38,956 nucleotides of DNA, taken from assembly GCA_024206165.1 (NCBI GenBank), contig JAAGZN010000262.1:1-38956 (forward strand), given 5' to 3'. The notes beneath the pieces are model-generated. The model was not told the origin of the DNA. It saw nothing but the letters and a program-made list of their open reading frames with translations, and did no database searches. The position numbers were made by a program, and so were the translations under genes. The stretch comes from Bacteroidota bacterium. GTDB taxonomy: Bacteria; Bacteroidota; Bacteroidia; Cytophagales; Amoebophilaceae. Position 1 is the first letter of the stretch. Each line of letters begins with the position of its first letter. Shown piece by piece: positions 17,126 to 25,903 of the stretch.

Positions 17126-17872
17126 ATGAAGAAATTTTTGATAGGAAATTGGAAGATGAATATGGACTTAGATCAAAGTATTTCATTAATAAATGATCTT
17201 AATACTCTTTATAACCAAAACTTTAAAACAACAAATGTAGAAATCATTTTAGCTCCAACTTTTCCTTTATTGTTACATGCAAAAACCAATTCTCCATTTA
17301 AAATATGTGCTCAAAACACTTATTTTGAAAATTCCGGGTCATATACAGGAGAAGTCTCATCATCAATAATTAAATCATTAGGTACTGAATATGTTATCGT
17401 AGGACATAGTGAAAGGAGGAAATATTTTAATGAGACAAATGAAACTATTTCTCAAAAAATCAAGTCTGTTATTGATAATAGCCTCATCCCCATATTATGT
17501 ATAGGAGAAACTTGGGAATTGAGAGAAAAAAATAAGCATTTAGAATTTCTGAAAAATCAACTTAAAGAATGTTTAAGTAAGATTGATAAAAAAGAAATTA
17601 ATAATATTATCATAGCGTATGAACCTATTTGGGCAATTGGCACTAACCAAATTCCTACAGCTAAAGAAATTGAAAACATACATTTATTTATCATTGAAAC
17701 TATTAATTTGATTTTTGGAATAAAACATAAATTGGTGACAATTATTTATGGAGGTAATTTGAATAAGGATAATGCTTCAGATATATTAACTTCTAAACAT
17801 GTGAATGGAGGTTTAATTGGAAGAGCTTCATTAGATGCAAATAGTTTTTTAGAAATTATAAATTGCTTTTAG
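17126..17872 (+). CDS. tpiA: Triosephosphate isomerase
   Basis: A 248-residue TIM-barrel enzyme that interconverts dihydroxyacetone phosphate and glyceraldehyde 3-phosphate. Catalytic residues are all present: Asn8 and Lys10 in IGNWKMN, His94 in VIVGHSERRKYF, and Glu166 in IAYEPIWAIGT, which is followed by the flexible loop. The phosphate-binding part reads YGGNLNKDNA and GGLIGRASL, small departures from the usual YGGSV and GALVGGASL. The gene lies 14 bp before rbfA, so the two are probably cotranscribed. Confidence 0.96.
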   Translation: MKKFLIGNWKMNMDLDQSISLINDLNTLYNQNFKTTNVEIILAPTFPLLLHAKTNSPFKICAQNTYFENSGSYTGEVSSSIIKSLGTEYVIVGHSERRKYFNETNETISQKIKSVIDNSLIPILCIGETWELREKNKHLEFLKNQLKECLSKIDKKEINNIIIAYEPIWAIGTNQIPTAKEIENIHLFIIETINLIFGIKHKLVTIIYGGNLNKDNASDILTSKHVNGGLIGRASLDANSFLEIINCF

Positions 17873-17886
17873 ATTAATAATACAAA

Positions 17887-18237
17887 ATGAAAGAAAACTC
17901 TAAAACTCAAAAAATATCAAGAATGATATTAAAAACTTTAAGCCAAATTTTTCAACAAAATTTGGTGGATATTACTAAACCAGCTATTGTTACCATTATA
18001 GATGTAAAAACGAGTTCAGACTTAAGTATTGCAAATATATATTTGAGTATTTTGTATAAAGACAAACAATCCATCTTAGACAAAATTATAGAAAATTCTA
18101 AATTAATACGTAAACATCTAGGAAATAACTTAGCAAATAAGATTCGAAAGATACCTTCATTAAGATTTTACATCGATGACTCTTTAGATTATTCTTGTAG
18201 AATAAATAAACTAATTAAAGATATAGAAGAGAATTAG
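17887..18237 (+). CDS. rbfA: Ribosome-binding factor A
   Basis: A 116-residue RbfA, a KH-fold factor needed for late maturation of the 30S subunit and 16S rRNA 5'-end processing. The N-terminal basic helix (KISRMILKTLSQIFQ), the central SSDLSIANIYLSIL strand pair and the C-terminal KIRKIPSLRFYIDDSLDY motif all match the family. Length is normal. It follows tpiA after 14 bp; the linkage of a ribosome factor with a glycolytic gene is a local arrangement with no clear functional meaning. Confidence 0.93.
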   Translation: MKENSKTQKISRMILKTLSQIFQQNLVDITKPAIVTIIDVKTSSDLSIANIYLSILYKDKQSILDKIIENSKLIRKHLGNNLANKIRKIPSLRFYIDDSLDYSCRINKLIKDIEEN

Positions 18238-18481
18238 TTCATATAAACCAAGAATGGGATAACAATAATACAATAAATTTTATACAAATCGAAATATATT
18301 ACATATATTATTATATACGATATTCTGAGGGATTTAAAATAGTGAAATTTAAATAAAATAATGTCACAATATATAATATTAAATTTTTTAAATATTAAAT
18401 TGATTGTTTCTAATATTTAGGTTGTTTTATAAAAAAAATCTAAGTATATTTAAGCTTTAGTTTTTTATCAAAACTTAATAT

Positions 18482-21400
18482 ATGATTACACTTTCACAAA
18501 ATAACAAATATAAAAATTATATAATAGGAATAATATTAAAGTTAATATTCTCTTTTATATTAATAAAATGTAATAAAAAAACTGGGGCAGGTCTTGGTGA
18601 ATATAATGATAATAATTATTTAGAAGAAATTGATCCTAAAACTAAATATTTAGAGAATAAAATTTTAAAATCTAGAGATAATATAGAAAACCTAAGAGAA
18701 CTGACAAACCTCCAGGATAAAATAATAGAAGACTTAAATTTCGATAAAGATTTAAGCCAAAAACAAATTATTGACTATCAAATAGAAATTGAAAATTTGC
18801 AAAATAAAATTAAGGAAGCAAAGGAAAAAGGTGATGATGAAGAAATTGAAAAATTAAATAAAAAACTTAAAGAGGCTGAAAAAAAAGTAAAGGAGGCTGA
18901 AAAAAAAGTTGAAGAAATAAATCAAAGATTAAGAAAAGAAATAACTAAACTTAAAAAAGGAAATGAAAAATTAAATACTCAAATTAATAAAGCTAATAAA
19001 GAAAAAAAGAATGCTGAACATATCATAAAAAAAAATAATGAGCTCATTACATCAAAAGACCATGAAATTCAAAACTTAAAGGATAAAGAATTTAATAATA
19101 TCCAGATTATAACTAAAAATAATACAAAAATAAAGAATTATGAAGATTTAATTACATCTTTAAAAACTCAAATTTCCCTGATTAGCTCTAAAGATAAAAA
19201 AAGTAAAGAGCTGGAATCAGAATTAAATAAGGTACAAGAAGATAAAAAAATTATAGAAGATCAAAAAACAAAAGCAGAATCCGAAAATAATAAATTAAAA
19301 ATAAAGATTAAAACAAAGGAAGCTGAAATATCTACTCATAAAAACGCAAATCAGATTTTAAAAGATTCTTTAGAAAAATTAAAAAAAGAAAAAATTGAAT
19401 TAGAAAAAGATTTAAAAGCAAAAACTGAACTTTATGAGGCAGAAAAAGTAAAATTAGCTGAAACAATTTATTTAAATGACAAAAAGGAGCTAGAACTAAA
19501 AAATATAATTCAAAATAAAGTAAATAGCCTAGCAAATTTTGAAAAAGAACAAGAAAAGAGCTTAGAAAGTAAGAATGAAGAAATTAGTAATCTCAAAGAT
19601 GAAAAAAAGAAACTCAAAATTGAATTAAATGAGAAGTATTCAGAATTGTTTGAAGAAGCAGCTAAGAAAGATATAGAAATAGATCTGCTTTCAGAAAAAA
19701 CTCGTGATCAGAATGATATAATAGAAACACTTAATAACAATTTTGAACTTTTACAAAAATCAAAAACTGAAATATTGGCGATAAAACAGGATCAAGTTGA
19801 AAAATTAGAATCTCAATTAAATGATAATCAAAATGAACTAGTTGCAAAACAAAATCAATTAACTCAAAATTTAGATAGTTTAAATATTCAAACTAAAATA
19901 ATTAAGCATTTAACAGCAGAAGTCAAAAACGCTAAATTGCAAATAACAAATCTTGAGAAACAAAATGAGAAAGATAAGCAGTCTTTAACAAAAGAATACA
20001 AAAAAAATTCAGAAAAATTGAAAGAAAAATTAAATAAAGCTGTAAGTAGCAAAATTAATTATTCAGATAAATATGAATCAACTCGAAAAAAATTAAGAGA
20101 GGCAATTTCTAAATCTTATAAAACTAACAAAAAAGATAAAGAAGCATTTGAAATTAAATTAAATAAATTAGAAAAGGAACATGAGTCAAAACTTAAAGAA
20201 ATTGAAGATTTAAAAAAGAAAAATTCTAAGAAAGAGGAAAATTTGTTTTTATATTTCGAAAATATATTAAATGATAAAAATCAAGAAAATATTGATGCTG
20301 AGAAAGAAATTATCGAGTTAGATAATGAAATAAAATACCTTAGATTGCAATTTTATCAAAACAAGAAATTTAATGAAAAAGAAATTAAAGAATTGAATAA
20401 CAAAATTGAAGGAAAAGAAAAGGAATTAGAAATACAAAGAAAAAAACAAAAAGATTCAAATAATGAAAAAGAAAAATTGATAAAAGAATTAGAAACTAAT
20501 TTAGAAGAAGAAAGAAAGAAATATGAAATTGATATTGAAAATTTAAAATCAGAAGCATCTAAAACTGAAAAAAGCTTGAGAGAAGAACTAAATGATAAAA
20601 GTAAAGAAATTGGAAATAATAATAAAACTATAACTAATTTAAATAATGAATTTAATCAAGCAACTAAGGACTTGAGTGAAGCTGAAGAAGAAATAAAAGA
20701 ACTTGAAAAAAAGAATGCTGTATTATTAGAAGATCATAAAAAAGAGATTTCTGATCTAAGAAAGCACTATATAAAATGCATTGCAGTATTTGCTGAAAAG
20801 AAAAATGAGATAATAGCAAATCTAAAAACTGAAATGAATGAAATAAAAAATCAATTGAATGAAAAAAATAATCAATTGGATGACAAAGACTATAAAAACA
20901 AAGAATTATTGAAACAAAATACAGAATTATTAAAACAGATTTCTGAATTAGAGGATAATAACAAAATATTAGAACAAAATAAGAACGAAGTAATTGATTC
21001 AAAAAATCAATTGTCTCTCAAATTACAAGGTAAAATACAAAAATTAGAAGAAAACCAAATAAAAGCGAATTCTGAAATCAATAGTTTAAAAAATAAATTG
21101 AAATATAGAATAAAAATTTCAAAAAGAAAAAACAAAAAGATTAATGATTTAGAGGAGGCAATTAGAGTTAAAGAGGAAAAATTAAATGATCAAAAAATAG
21201 AATACGAAAAGCTTAAATCTGAAAAAGATCAATTGATTGCAAAACAAAAAAAAGAATTTGAAGAATATAAAGAAAAAACGCAAAACGAAATTAAAGAAAA
21301 AGATAAAGAAATAGCTCAATATAAATTCATTGCAAAAAATTACTCAAAAAAAATCAAAGAATTAACTGCACACAACAAAAAATTAAAAATAAATCTACAA

Positions 21401-22972
21401 AACTTAAAATTAGAAAAAGAAACAATAACAAACGAAAGAGATGAAAAAATAAAAGAGCTTGAAACAAAAACTCAAGAATTTAATAACGCAAAAGAAAACA
21501 TGCTATTAGATTTGAAAAATAAAGACAATACAATAATTGGACTCAAAGATCAGATTGAAAATTTAGAACAAGATAAAATTAAAAATCAAAAAGAAATAAA
21601 GGAAAAACAAACTGCCTTAAATTATTTAGTAAAAGAATATCAAAAACAAGGTATTAAACTACAAAATCAACTAACACAAAATTCAGAACAAAAAAAATTA
21701 AATGAGTTATTAAAACAAGAACTTGAAGAAAAAAATAAACAAATTAAAGAAAATGAACAAGCTAATAGTTTACTAACATTAGAAAGAGATAAATTGAAAG
21801 ATGAAATCAAACAAGTTACTGAAAAAAGCAACAATTATCTACTTGAAATCGAAGAACTATCTAATAATTTGATAAATAAAACAAATGAAGCAGAGAAATT
21901 AAAGTTACAAATTAAGGAAGTAAAAAATGAATCAGAATCTAAATTATCAAGAAAGAAAGAAAAAATTAATGATTTAAATGATAAGTTAGATAAAGAAAAA
22001 GAAAAAACAAAAAGAAATTTTGCAACAATAGATACATTAAATAAACAAAAGAAAGATATAAACAATGCTTATAATCAATTAAAATTAGAAAATAATAAAA
22101 AAATTAAAGAATTAACAAAAGAATTGAAGAAAAGAACTGATGAAAAATCAGATCTTCAAAAGAAAAATGATTACTTCAAAAGAAAATTAGACGAAAAGAC
22201 ACTTGAAATTTCTGAGCAAGCTAAAAAATTAGGAAAATATTTGAATAAAATGATTGACCAAAAAAATAAATCGAAAAAATTATTGAACGATGTTAAATTG
22301 TTACAAGAAAAATATGCAAATGATCTAAAACATAAAGATTTGATTATTAAACATTGTACAAATAAAATTGGTGAATATAACAAACAAAATAAAAAACTAG
22401 AATCCAGAGTTGAAAAGTTGAAAAAGAAAAACAGAAAATCTGAAGAACAAATAAAAGAAATAAAAAAGGACCTTATAAATAAAACAATAGAATATAATGA
22501 AGCATCAGAAATAGTGAAGTTACAGCTTCAAGCTATTAGAGAAAAAGATAAAGAAATTGACGAATTGGGAAATGATGCGAATCTACTTGCAATTGCATTA
22601 CAAAATATTTTTATGATAAACATTCAAAAATCTAAATTAGATTCTGAAAGTTTAATAAAAAAATTACAGCGAGAAATAAGAATATTGTTTGATCAACAAA
22701 CAGGAGACCCAGTAACATTTGCACTTCAATCCACTAAAGCATCCCTTGATAATTTAACGAAAACACTACTAAAAAAGTTACTTGGTGGTGGTAATACAGA
22801 AAATTTAGAATTAGCGGATGTACTTGGTAAAACTAGTGCAGAAACACAAATAAAATTAGGAGAATTATTAGCTGATAAACTGATTGATAAAAATCATTAT
22901 GCGATACAATTACTTCTTATCTTAAATTCTTTTAATAATTTATCTGAAAAACAGCAGAAACTTATTCTCTAA
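18482..22972 (+). CDS. Giant coiled-coil lipoprotein (1496 aa)
   Basis: A 1496-residue protein. A hydrophobic leader at about 14-28 ends in LIKCNKKTGAG, giving a probable lipid-anchored Cys30, although Lys before the Cys is atypical. From about residue 45 to 1385 the sequence is almost unbroken heptad-rich coiled coil of Lys, Glu, Asn, Leu and Ile. A continuous coil of that length would reach about 0.2 micrometre. The last 110 residues differ: they have uncharged helices, a Gly cluster (LLGGGNTENLEL) and the end LSEKQQKLIL, which suggests a small globular head. No SMC/Rad50 ATPase motifs exist at either end, so it is not an SMC protein. It could be a surface fibre, a tether between membranes or a host-contact protein. 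It is flanked by rbfA and mdh, without operon partners. Confidence 0.8.
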   Translation: MITLSQNNKYKNYIIGIILKLIFSFILIKCNKKTGAGLGEYNDNNYLEEIDPKTKYLENKILKSRDNIENLRELTNLQDKIIEDLNFDKDLSQKQIIDYQIEIENLQNKIKEAKEKGDDEEIEKLNKKLKEAEKKVKEAEKKVEEINQRLRKEITKLKKGNEKLNTQINKANKEKKNAEHIIKKNNELITSKDHEIQNLKDKEFNNIQIITKNNTKIKNYEDLITSLKTQISLISSKDKKSKELESELNKVQEDKKIIEDQKTKAESENNKLKIKIKTKEAEISTHKNANQILKDSLEKLKKEKIELEKDLKAKTELYEAEKVKLAETIYLNDKKELELKNIIQNKVNSLANFEKEQEKSLESKNEEISNLKDEKKKLKIELNEKYSELFEEAAKKDIEIDLLSEKTRDQNDIIETLNNNFELLQKSKTEILAIKQDQVEKLESQLNDNQNELVAKQNQLTQNLDSLNIQTKIIKHLTAEVKNAKLQITNLEKQNEKDKQSLTKEYKKNSEKLKEKLNKAVSSKINYSDKYESTRKKLREAISKSYKTNKKDKEAFEIKLNKLEKEHESKLKEIEDLKKKNSKKEENLFLYFENILNDKNQENIDAEKEIIELDNEIKYLRLQFYQNKKFNEKEIKELNNKIEGKEKELEIQRKKQKDSNNEKEKLIKELETNLEEERKKYEIDIENLKSEASKTEKSLREELNDKSKEIGNNNKTITNLNNEFNQATKDLSEAEEEIKELEKKNAVLLEDHKKEISDLRKHYIKCIAVFAEKKNEIIANLKTEMNEIKNQLNEKNNQLDDKDYKNKELLKQNTELLKQISELEDNNKILEQNKNEVIDSKNQLSLKLQGKIQKLEENQIKANSEINSLKNKLKYRIKISKRKNKKINDLEEAIRVKEEKLNDQKIEYEKLKSEKDQLIAKQKKEFEEYKEKTQNEIKEKDKEIAQYKFIAKNYSKKIKELTAHNKKLKINLQNLKLEKETITNERDEKIKELETKTQEFNNAKENMLLDLKNKDNTIIGLKDQIENLEQDKIKNQKEIKEKQTALNYLVKEYQKQGIKLQNQLTQNSEQKKLNELLKQELEEKNKQIKENEQANSLLTLERDKLKDEIKQVTEKSNNYLLEIEELSNNLINKTNEAEKLKLQIKEVKNESESKLSRKKEKINDLNDKLDKEKEKTKRNFATIDTLNKQKKDINNAYNQLKLENNKKIKELTKELKKRTDEKSDLQKKNDYFKRKLDEKTLEISEQAKKLGKYLNKMIDQKNKSKKLLNDVKLLQEKYANDLKHKDLIIKHCTNKIGEYNKQNKKLESRVEKLKKKNRKSEEQIKEIKKDLINKTIEYNEASEIVKLQLQAIREKDKEIDELGNDANLLAIALQNIFMINIQKSKLDSESLIKKLQREIRILFDQQTGDPVTFALQSTKASLDNLTKTLLKKLLGGGNTENLELADVLGKTSAETQIKLGELLADKLIDKNHYAIQLLLILNSFNNLSEKQQKLIL

Positions 22973-23029
22973 TATTTCTATAATTTAATTTTTTATAGTA
23001 TTTTGCTTTCTTAACAACTTTATTTTTTT

Positions 23030-23953
23030 ATGAAAGTATCAATTATAGGAGCCGGAAATGTCGGATCAACATGTGCAAATTATTTAGCTTGTTCAGGAAA
23101 AGTGAATCATATCATTCTCATAGACAAAACTGAAGGACATGCTGAAGGTAAATGCATGGATATAAATCAAAGTTTATCAATTTTAAAAAATAATAACACT
23201 AAAGTTGAAGGTTGTACAAGTAATTACAAAATTATAAAAAATTCTGATATCATTGTAATAGCCGCAGGAGCAAGAAGAACTGCTGAAATGACAAGAAATG
23301 ATCTTTTAAAAATAAATTCAAAAATTATTGAAAGTACATTATCAGAATGTTTAAAATATTCTCCTCAATCTATATTTATAATTGCAACAAATCCTTTGGA
23401 TAATATGGTATACAAAGCATTAAGTTTTTCTAAAATTTCTAGAAATAAAATAATAGGAATGGCTGGAGTATTAGATAATGCTAGATATATAACATTAATT
23501 TCTGAAAAGCTAAATATCAATCCCTCAAATATTAACTCTTTAGTAATTGGTAGTCATAATGATAATATGTTAATATTGCCAAGATTTACTACTATTGAGG
23601 GTATCCCTCTTTCATATTTTATGAAACAAAAAGATATTGATGATATCATTAAACAAGTAAAAACTATTGGGAAAAAAATAATTAACCTTTCAGGAAGATC
23701 TGCATATTATGCTCCGGGCGTTGCTATTGCTAAGATTGTTGAATCTATTAATTATAATAAAAAAACTATTATAACTGCTTCCGTAATGTTAAATGGAGAA
23801 TATGGTTTTAAAGATTGTTGTATCGGTGTACCCATTCTATTAGATAAAAATGGTTTGAATAAAATTGTAGAATTAGATCTTAATAGCGAAGAAAAACAAT
23901 CATTCAAAAAATGTATCGAAGCAATTAAAGAACAAAATATTCATTTAAAATAA
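23030..23953 (+). CDS. mdh: Malate dehydrogenase (LDH/MDH superfamily)
   Basis: A 307-residue NAD-dependent 2-hydroxyacid dehydrogenase oxidising malate to oxaloacetate. The Rossmann motif is IIGAGNVGSTCA, with Asp32 at the end of strand 2 selecting NAD. The substrate loop reads GARRTAEMTRNDLL, where an Arg pair and Arg89 point to malate rather than lactate. ATNPLDNMVY, then Asp149 and Arg152 in AGVLDNARY, and catalytic His176 in VIGSHNDNM complete the active site. It lies 57 bp after the coiled-coil gene and ends 9 bp before copy 2 of the dispersed repeat. The gene that follows on the other strand converges on it. Confidence 0.9.
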   Translation: MKVSIIGAGNVGSTCANYLACSGKVNHIILIDKTEGHAEGKCMDINQSLSILKNNNTKVEGCTSNYKIIKNSDIIVIAAGARRTAEMTRNDLLKINSKIIESTLSECLKYSPQSIFIIATNPLDNMVYKALSFSKISRNKIIGMAGVLDNARYITLISEKLNINPSNINSLVIGSHNDNMLILPRFTTIEGIPLSYFMKQKDIDDIIKQVKTIGKKIINLSGRSAYYAPGVAIAKIVESINYNKKTIITASVMLNGEYGFKDCCIGVPILLDKNGLNKIVELDLNSEEKQSFKKCIEAIKEQNIHLK

Positions 23954-23962
23954 ACTTTTATT

Positions 23963-24050
23963 CTCGACGTATATAAAGATGTATCTAAAACCGATTATTT
24001 TCATAGAAAAAAGACCGATTATCAGATATTCTTCAAATGGGAATAGTATA
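23963..24050 (+). repeat. Dispersed 88-bp repeat, copy 2
   Basis: Begins CTCGACGTATATAAAGATG, 9 bp after the mdh stop, and ends GAATAGTATA. It is the near-identical inverse of copy 1. Inside are direct repeats of ACCGATTAT about 35 bp apart. It sits between convergent genes (mdh and the DUF3276 gene), so it could serve as a bidirectional 3' structure, but the other copies do not share that setting. Confidence 0.8.
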
Positions 24051-24106
24051 AATGCTCACTTATCAAACTTTAAGGATAACCAAACATTAAAATTTATTTA
24101 TAATAT

Positions 24107-24475
24107 TTACTCTTTTTCTTGTATTTTTTCTTTAGCATTTTTATCCTCATCATTAGAATCTTCCTTTTCATTATTTTTACTTTCCAATAAATTTTCTGCT
24201 TCTCTATCAAATTTAGAAAAATCAAAATCAGGCATTAAATCATTTTTCATATGATCTATAGCTTTGTTTATCGCAGAAGAAAATTTATTCAAATCTTCTT
24301 TATAAAGAAAAATTCTATGTTTCTCACTATTGCCTTCATCTCCAGACCATTTACGTTCAGTTATTACTAAATAATAATCTCCCGATCTAGTAGGTTTAAT
24401 ATCAAAAAAATACACTCTTCTTCCAGCTTTAATCCTTTCAGAGTAAACTTTACCATGATCTCTAGATTCTTCCAT
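24107..24475 (-). CDS. DUF3276 PUR-alpha-like nucleic-acid-binding protein
   Basis: A 122-residue DUF3276 protein. The family holds a single PUR domain, the single-strand nucleic-acid-binding fold of eukaryotic Pur-alpha, and is typical of Bacteroidota (with a relative in Borrelia). Residues about 5-85 form the domain: VYSERIKAGRRVYFFDIKP, DYYLVITERKW, then HRIFLYKEDLNKFSSAI and a helix. The last 40 residues are an acidic/Lys-rich tail (KNNEKEDSNDEDKN). It probably acts as a small RNA/DNA-binding regulator, but no target is known. It converges on mdh across the dispersed repeat and is 210 bp downstream of mltG on the same strand. Confidence 0.88.
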   Translation of the reverse strand: MEESRDHGKVYSERIKAGRRVYFFDIKPTRSGDYYLVITERKWSGDEGNSEKHRIFLYKEDLNKFSSAINKAIDHMKNDLMPDFDFSKFDREAENLLESKNNEKEDSNDEDKNAKEKIQEKE

Positions 24476-24685
24476 CTTCTTTTTATTTATATTTTGTAAT
24501 ATTTATTCTTTCTAAATCTTTATATAAAAAAATAAATATTAATGTAATTTATAATATTAACAAATATATAAAAATTTAGTTTAATAACAACAATATTAAT
24601 GTAATTAACTTGCTAAATGAAAGATTTATTTATAAAGCAATTTTTCTATAATTAGTCAATATTAGAAATTTTGAAGTCCAAATAA

Positions 24686-25702
24686 TCATTTATAAATTTT
24701 GTATCTATTTAAAGCTTTTCTATACTTTCTAGCATATATTATGTGTTTAGAATAAGTTTCTGAAAAATGATGTTCTCCAGAAAAATCTTCTTTGGCGGCC
24801 ATATATAAATATTTATGTTTTTTATAATTTAATACTGCATCTATTATTTTAATTTGAGGCATATTGATTGGACCTGGAGGCAATCCTTTATATTTATAAG
24901 TATTATAAGGAGAATCTATTAATTTAAATTTATCTAAAACTCTATTTGCATTAAATTTGCAAGCAGCATGTTTTAATGTTGGATCAGCTTGTAAGCGTAT
25001 TCCTCTTTTTAATCTGTTTATATAAACTCCTGCAATTGTTGGAGCTTCAAAATATTTACATGTTTCAGCTTGCACAATTGAAGCTAAAACAAAAATTTCT
25101 ATTTTTGAAAGTTTTAGAGATAATAATTTTTTTATTCTTTCTGGATTCCAAAATTTTAAATATTCTGAGTAAAATCTTTTAAATAAATTTTTGGGTGATA
25201 TATTCCAATAGATTTCATAAGTATTAGGTATAAACATCGTAAGAATATTTTCTTTATTAAAACCATATGTCTTTACAAATTTATCATTATTTAATAAAGA
25301 GGTAATTTCTTCTTCCTTTAAGTTTAAATTTTTACATAAAGTTTTAATTAATGTCTTTTTATTATTAATATCATAAAGCACCAACTTTATTGGTTTTTGC
25401 AACCCTCCTCTTAACATTTTGATTACAGTCCAATTACTCGAATTTGATTTTATATAATATGATCCTGAATTTATTTTTTTACCATACCTTAAGAAAAATG
25501 CTGCTAACCGAAATGTATATTTACTTTTTATAAAACCGTTTGAATCTAAGTTTTTAATTATAGCGTTGACATCTGAATTGGGATAAATGTTAAATCTTTT
25601 AGATTTGTCTCTTATCAATATATTTTGAGAGAAAAGAATGTGATATACAAAGAAAACTGATAAAAAAAAAAGAAAGGATACTACCCTATAAGTTTTAAAC
25701 AT
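24686..25702 (-). CDS. mltG: Endolytic murein transglycosylase MltG
   Basis: A 338-residue YceG/MltG-family enzyme, which cuts nascent glycan strands at the inner membrane and ends peptidoglycan elongation. A single N-terminal transmembrane anchor covers about residues 8-26. A LysM-like region follows (PNSDVNAIIKNL...). The catalytic Glu213 is in VLASIVQAETCK, and the family signature INRLKRGIRLQADPTLKHA plus TYKYKGLPPGPINMP is intact. Its presence, with uppS and the Bam genes, argues that the cell still makes peptidoglycan. The start ATG at 25702 gives the expected anchor. Confidence 0.94.
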   Translation of the reverse strand: MFKTYRVVSFLFFLSVFFVYHILFSQNILIRDKSKRFNIYPNSDVNAIIKNLDSNGFIKSKYTFRLAAFFLRYGKKINSGSYYIKSNSSNWTVIKMLRGGLQKPIKLVLYDINNKKTLIKTLCKNLNLKEEEITSLLNNDKFVKTYGFNKENILTMFIPNTYEIYWNISPKNLFKRFYSEYLKFWNPERIKKLLSLKLSKIEIFVLASIVQAETCKYFEAPTIAGVYINRLKRGIRLQADPTLKHAACKFNANRVLDKFKLIDSPYNTYKYKGLPPGPINMPQIKIIDAVLNYKKHKYLYMAAKEDFSGEHHFSETYSKHIIYARKYRKALNRYKIYK

Positions 25703-25807
25703 TTATAAATAACAATAAGATACATCTATTAAGAGCCTAATTTAATAATAAACTATATATATATCAAACTTTACATAGATTTATACTTAAAATTTGAGAA
25801 TATACTA

Positions 25808-25893
25808 ATCGTAGATGAAATGTATCTGAAACCATTTGATTTCAAAGAGTATTGACGGATTATCAGTTATTCTTCAATTGGAAGCAGCATATA
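25808..25893 (+). repeat. Dispersed 88-bp repeat, copy 3 (diverged)
   Basis: A weaker copy, same orientation as copy 2, reading ATCGTAGATGAAATGTATCT through ACGGATTATCAGTTATTC to GGAAGCAGCATA. The central ATGTATCT and GATTATCAG-TATTCTTCAA cores are kept, while the rest differs, so it is an older copy. It ends about 10 bp beyond the stop of the YyaL-type gene. Confidence 0.65.
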
Positions 25894-25903
25894 TGAAGAG
25901 AGT

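Noticed and set aside
19332-22383. Several Leu/Phe-rich minus-strand frames inside the coiled-coil gene
   Set aside because: They are complements of Lys/Glu codons of the coiled coil; they would give improbable all-hydrophobic proteins.
18482-22972. SMC/Rad50-type ATPase
   Set aside because: There is no Walker A or signature motif at the ends, and the leader is a lipoprotein type.
23030-23953. Lactate dehydrogenase
   Set aside because: The substrate loop has Arg-Arg and a further Arg in place of the Gln typical of lactate enzymes.
24535-24606. 15-bp direct repeat AATATTAATGTAATT upstream of the DUF3276 gene
   Set aside because: It could be a regulator site pair, but in such AT-rich DNA a 15-bp low-complexity match at 57-bp spacing is weak evidence.
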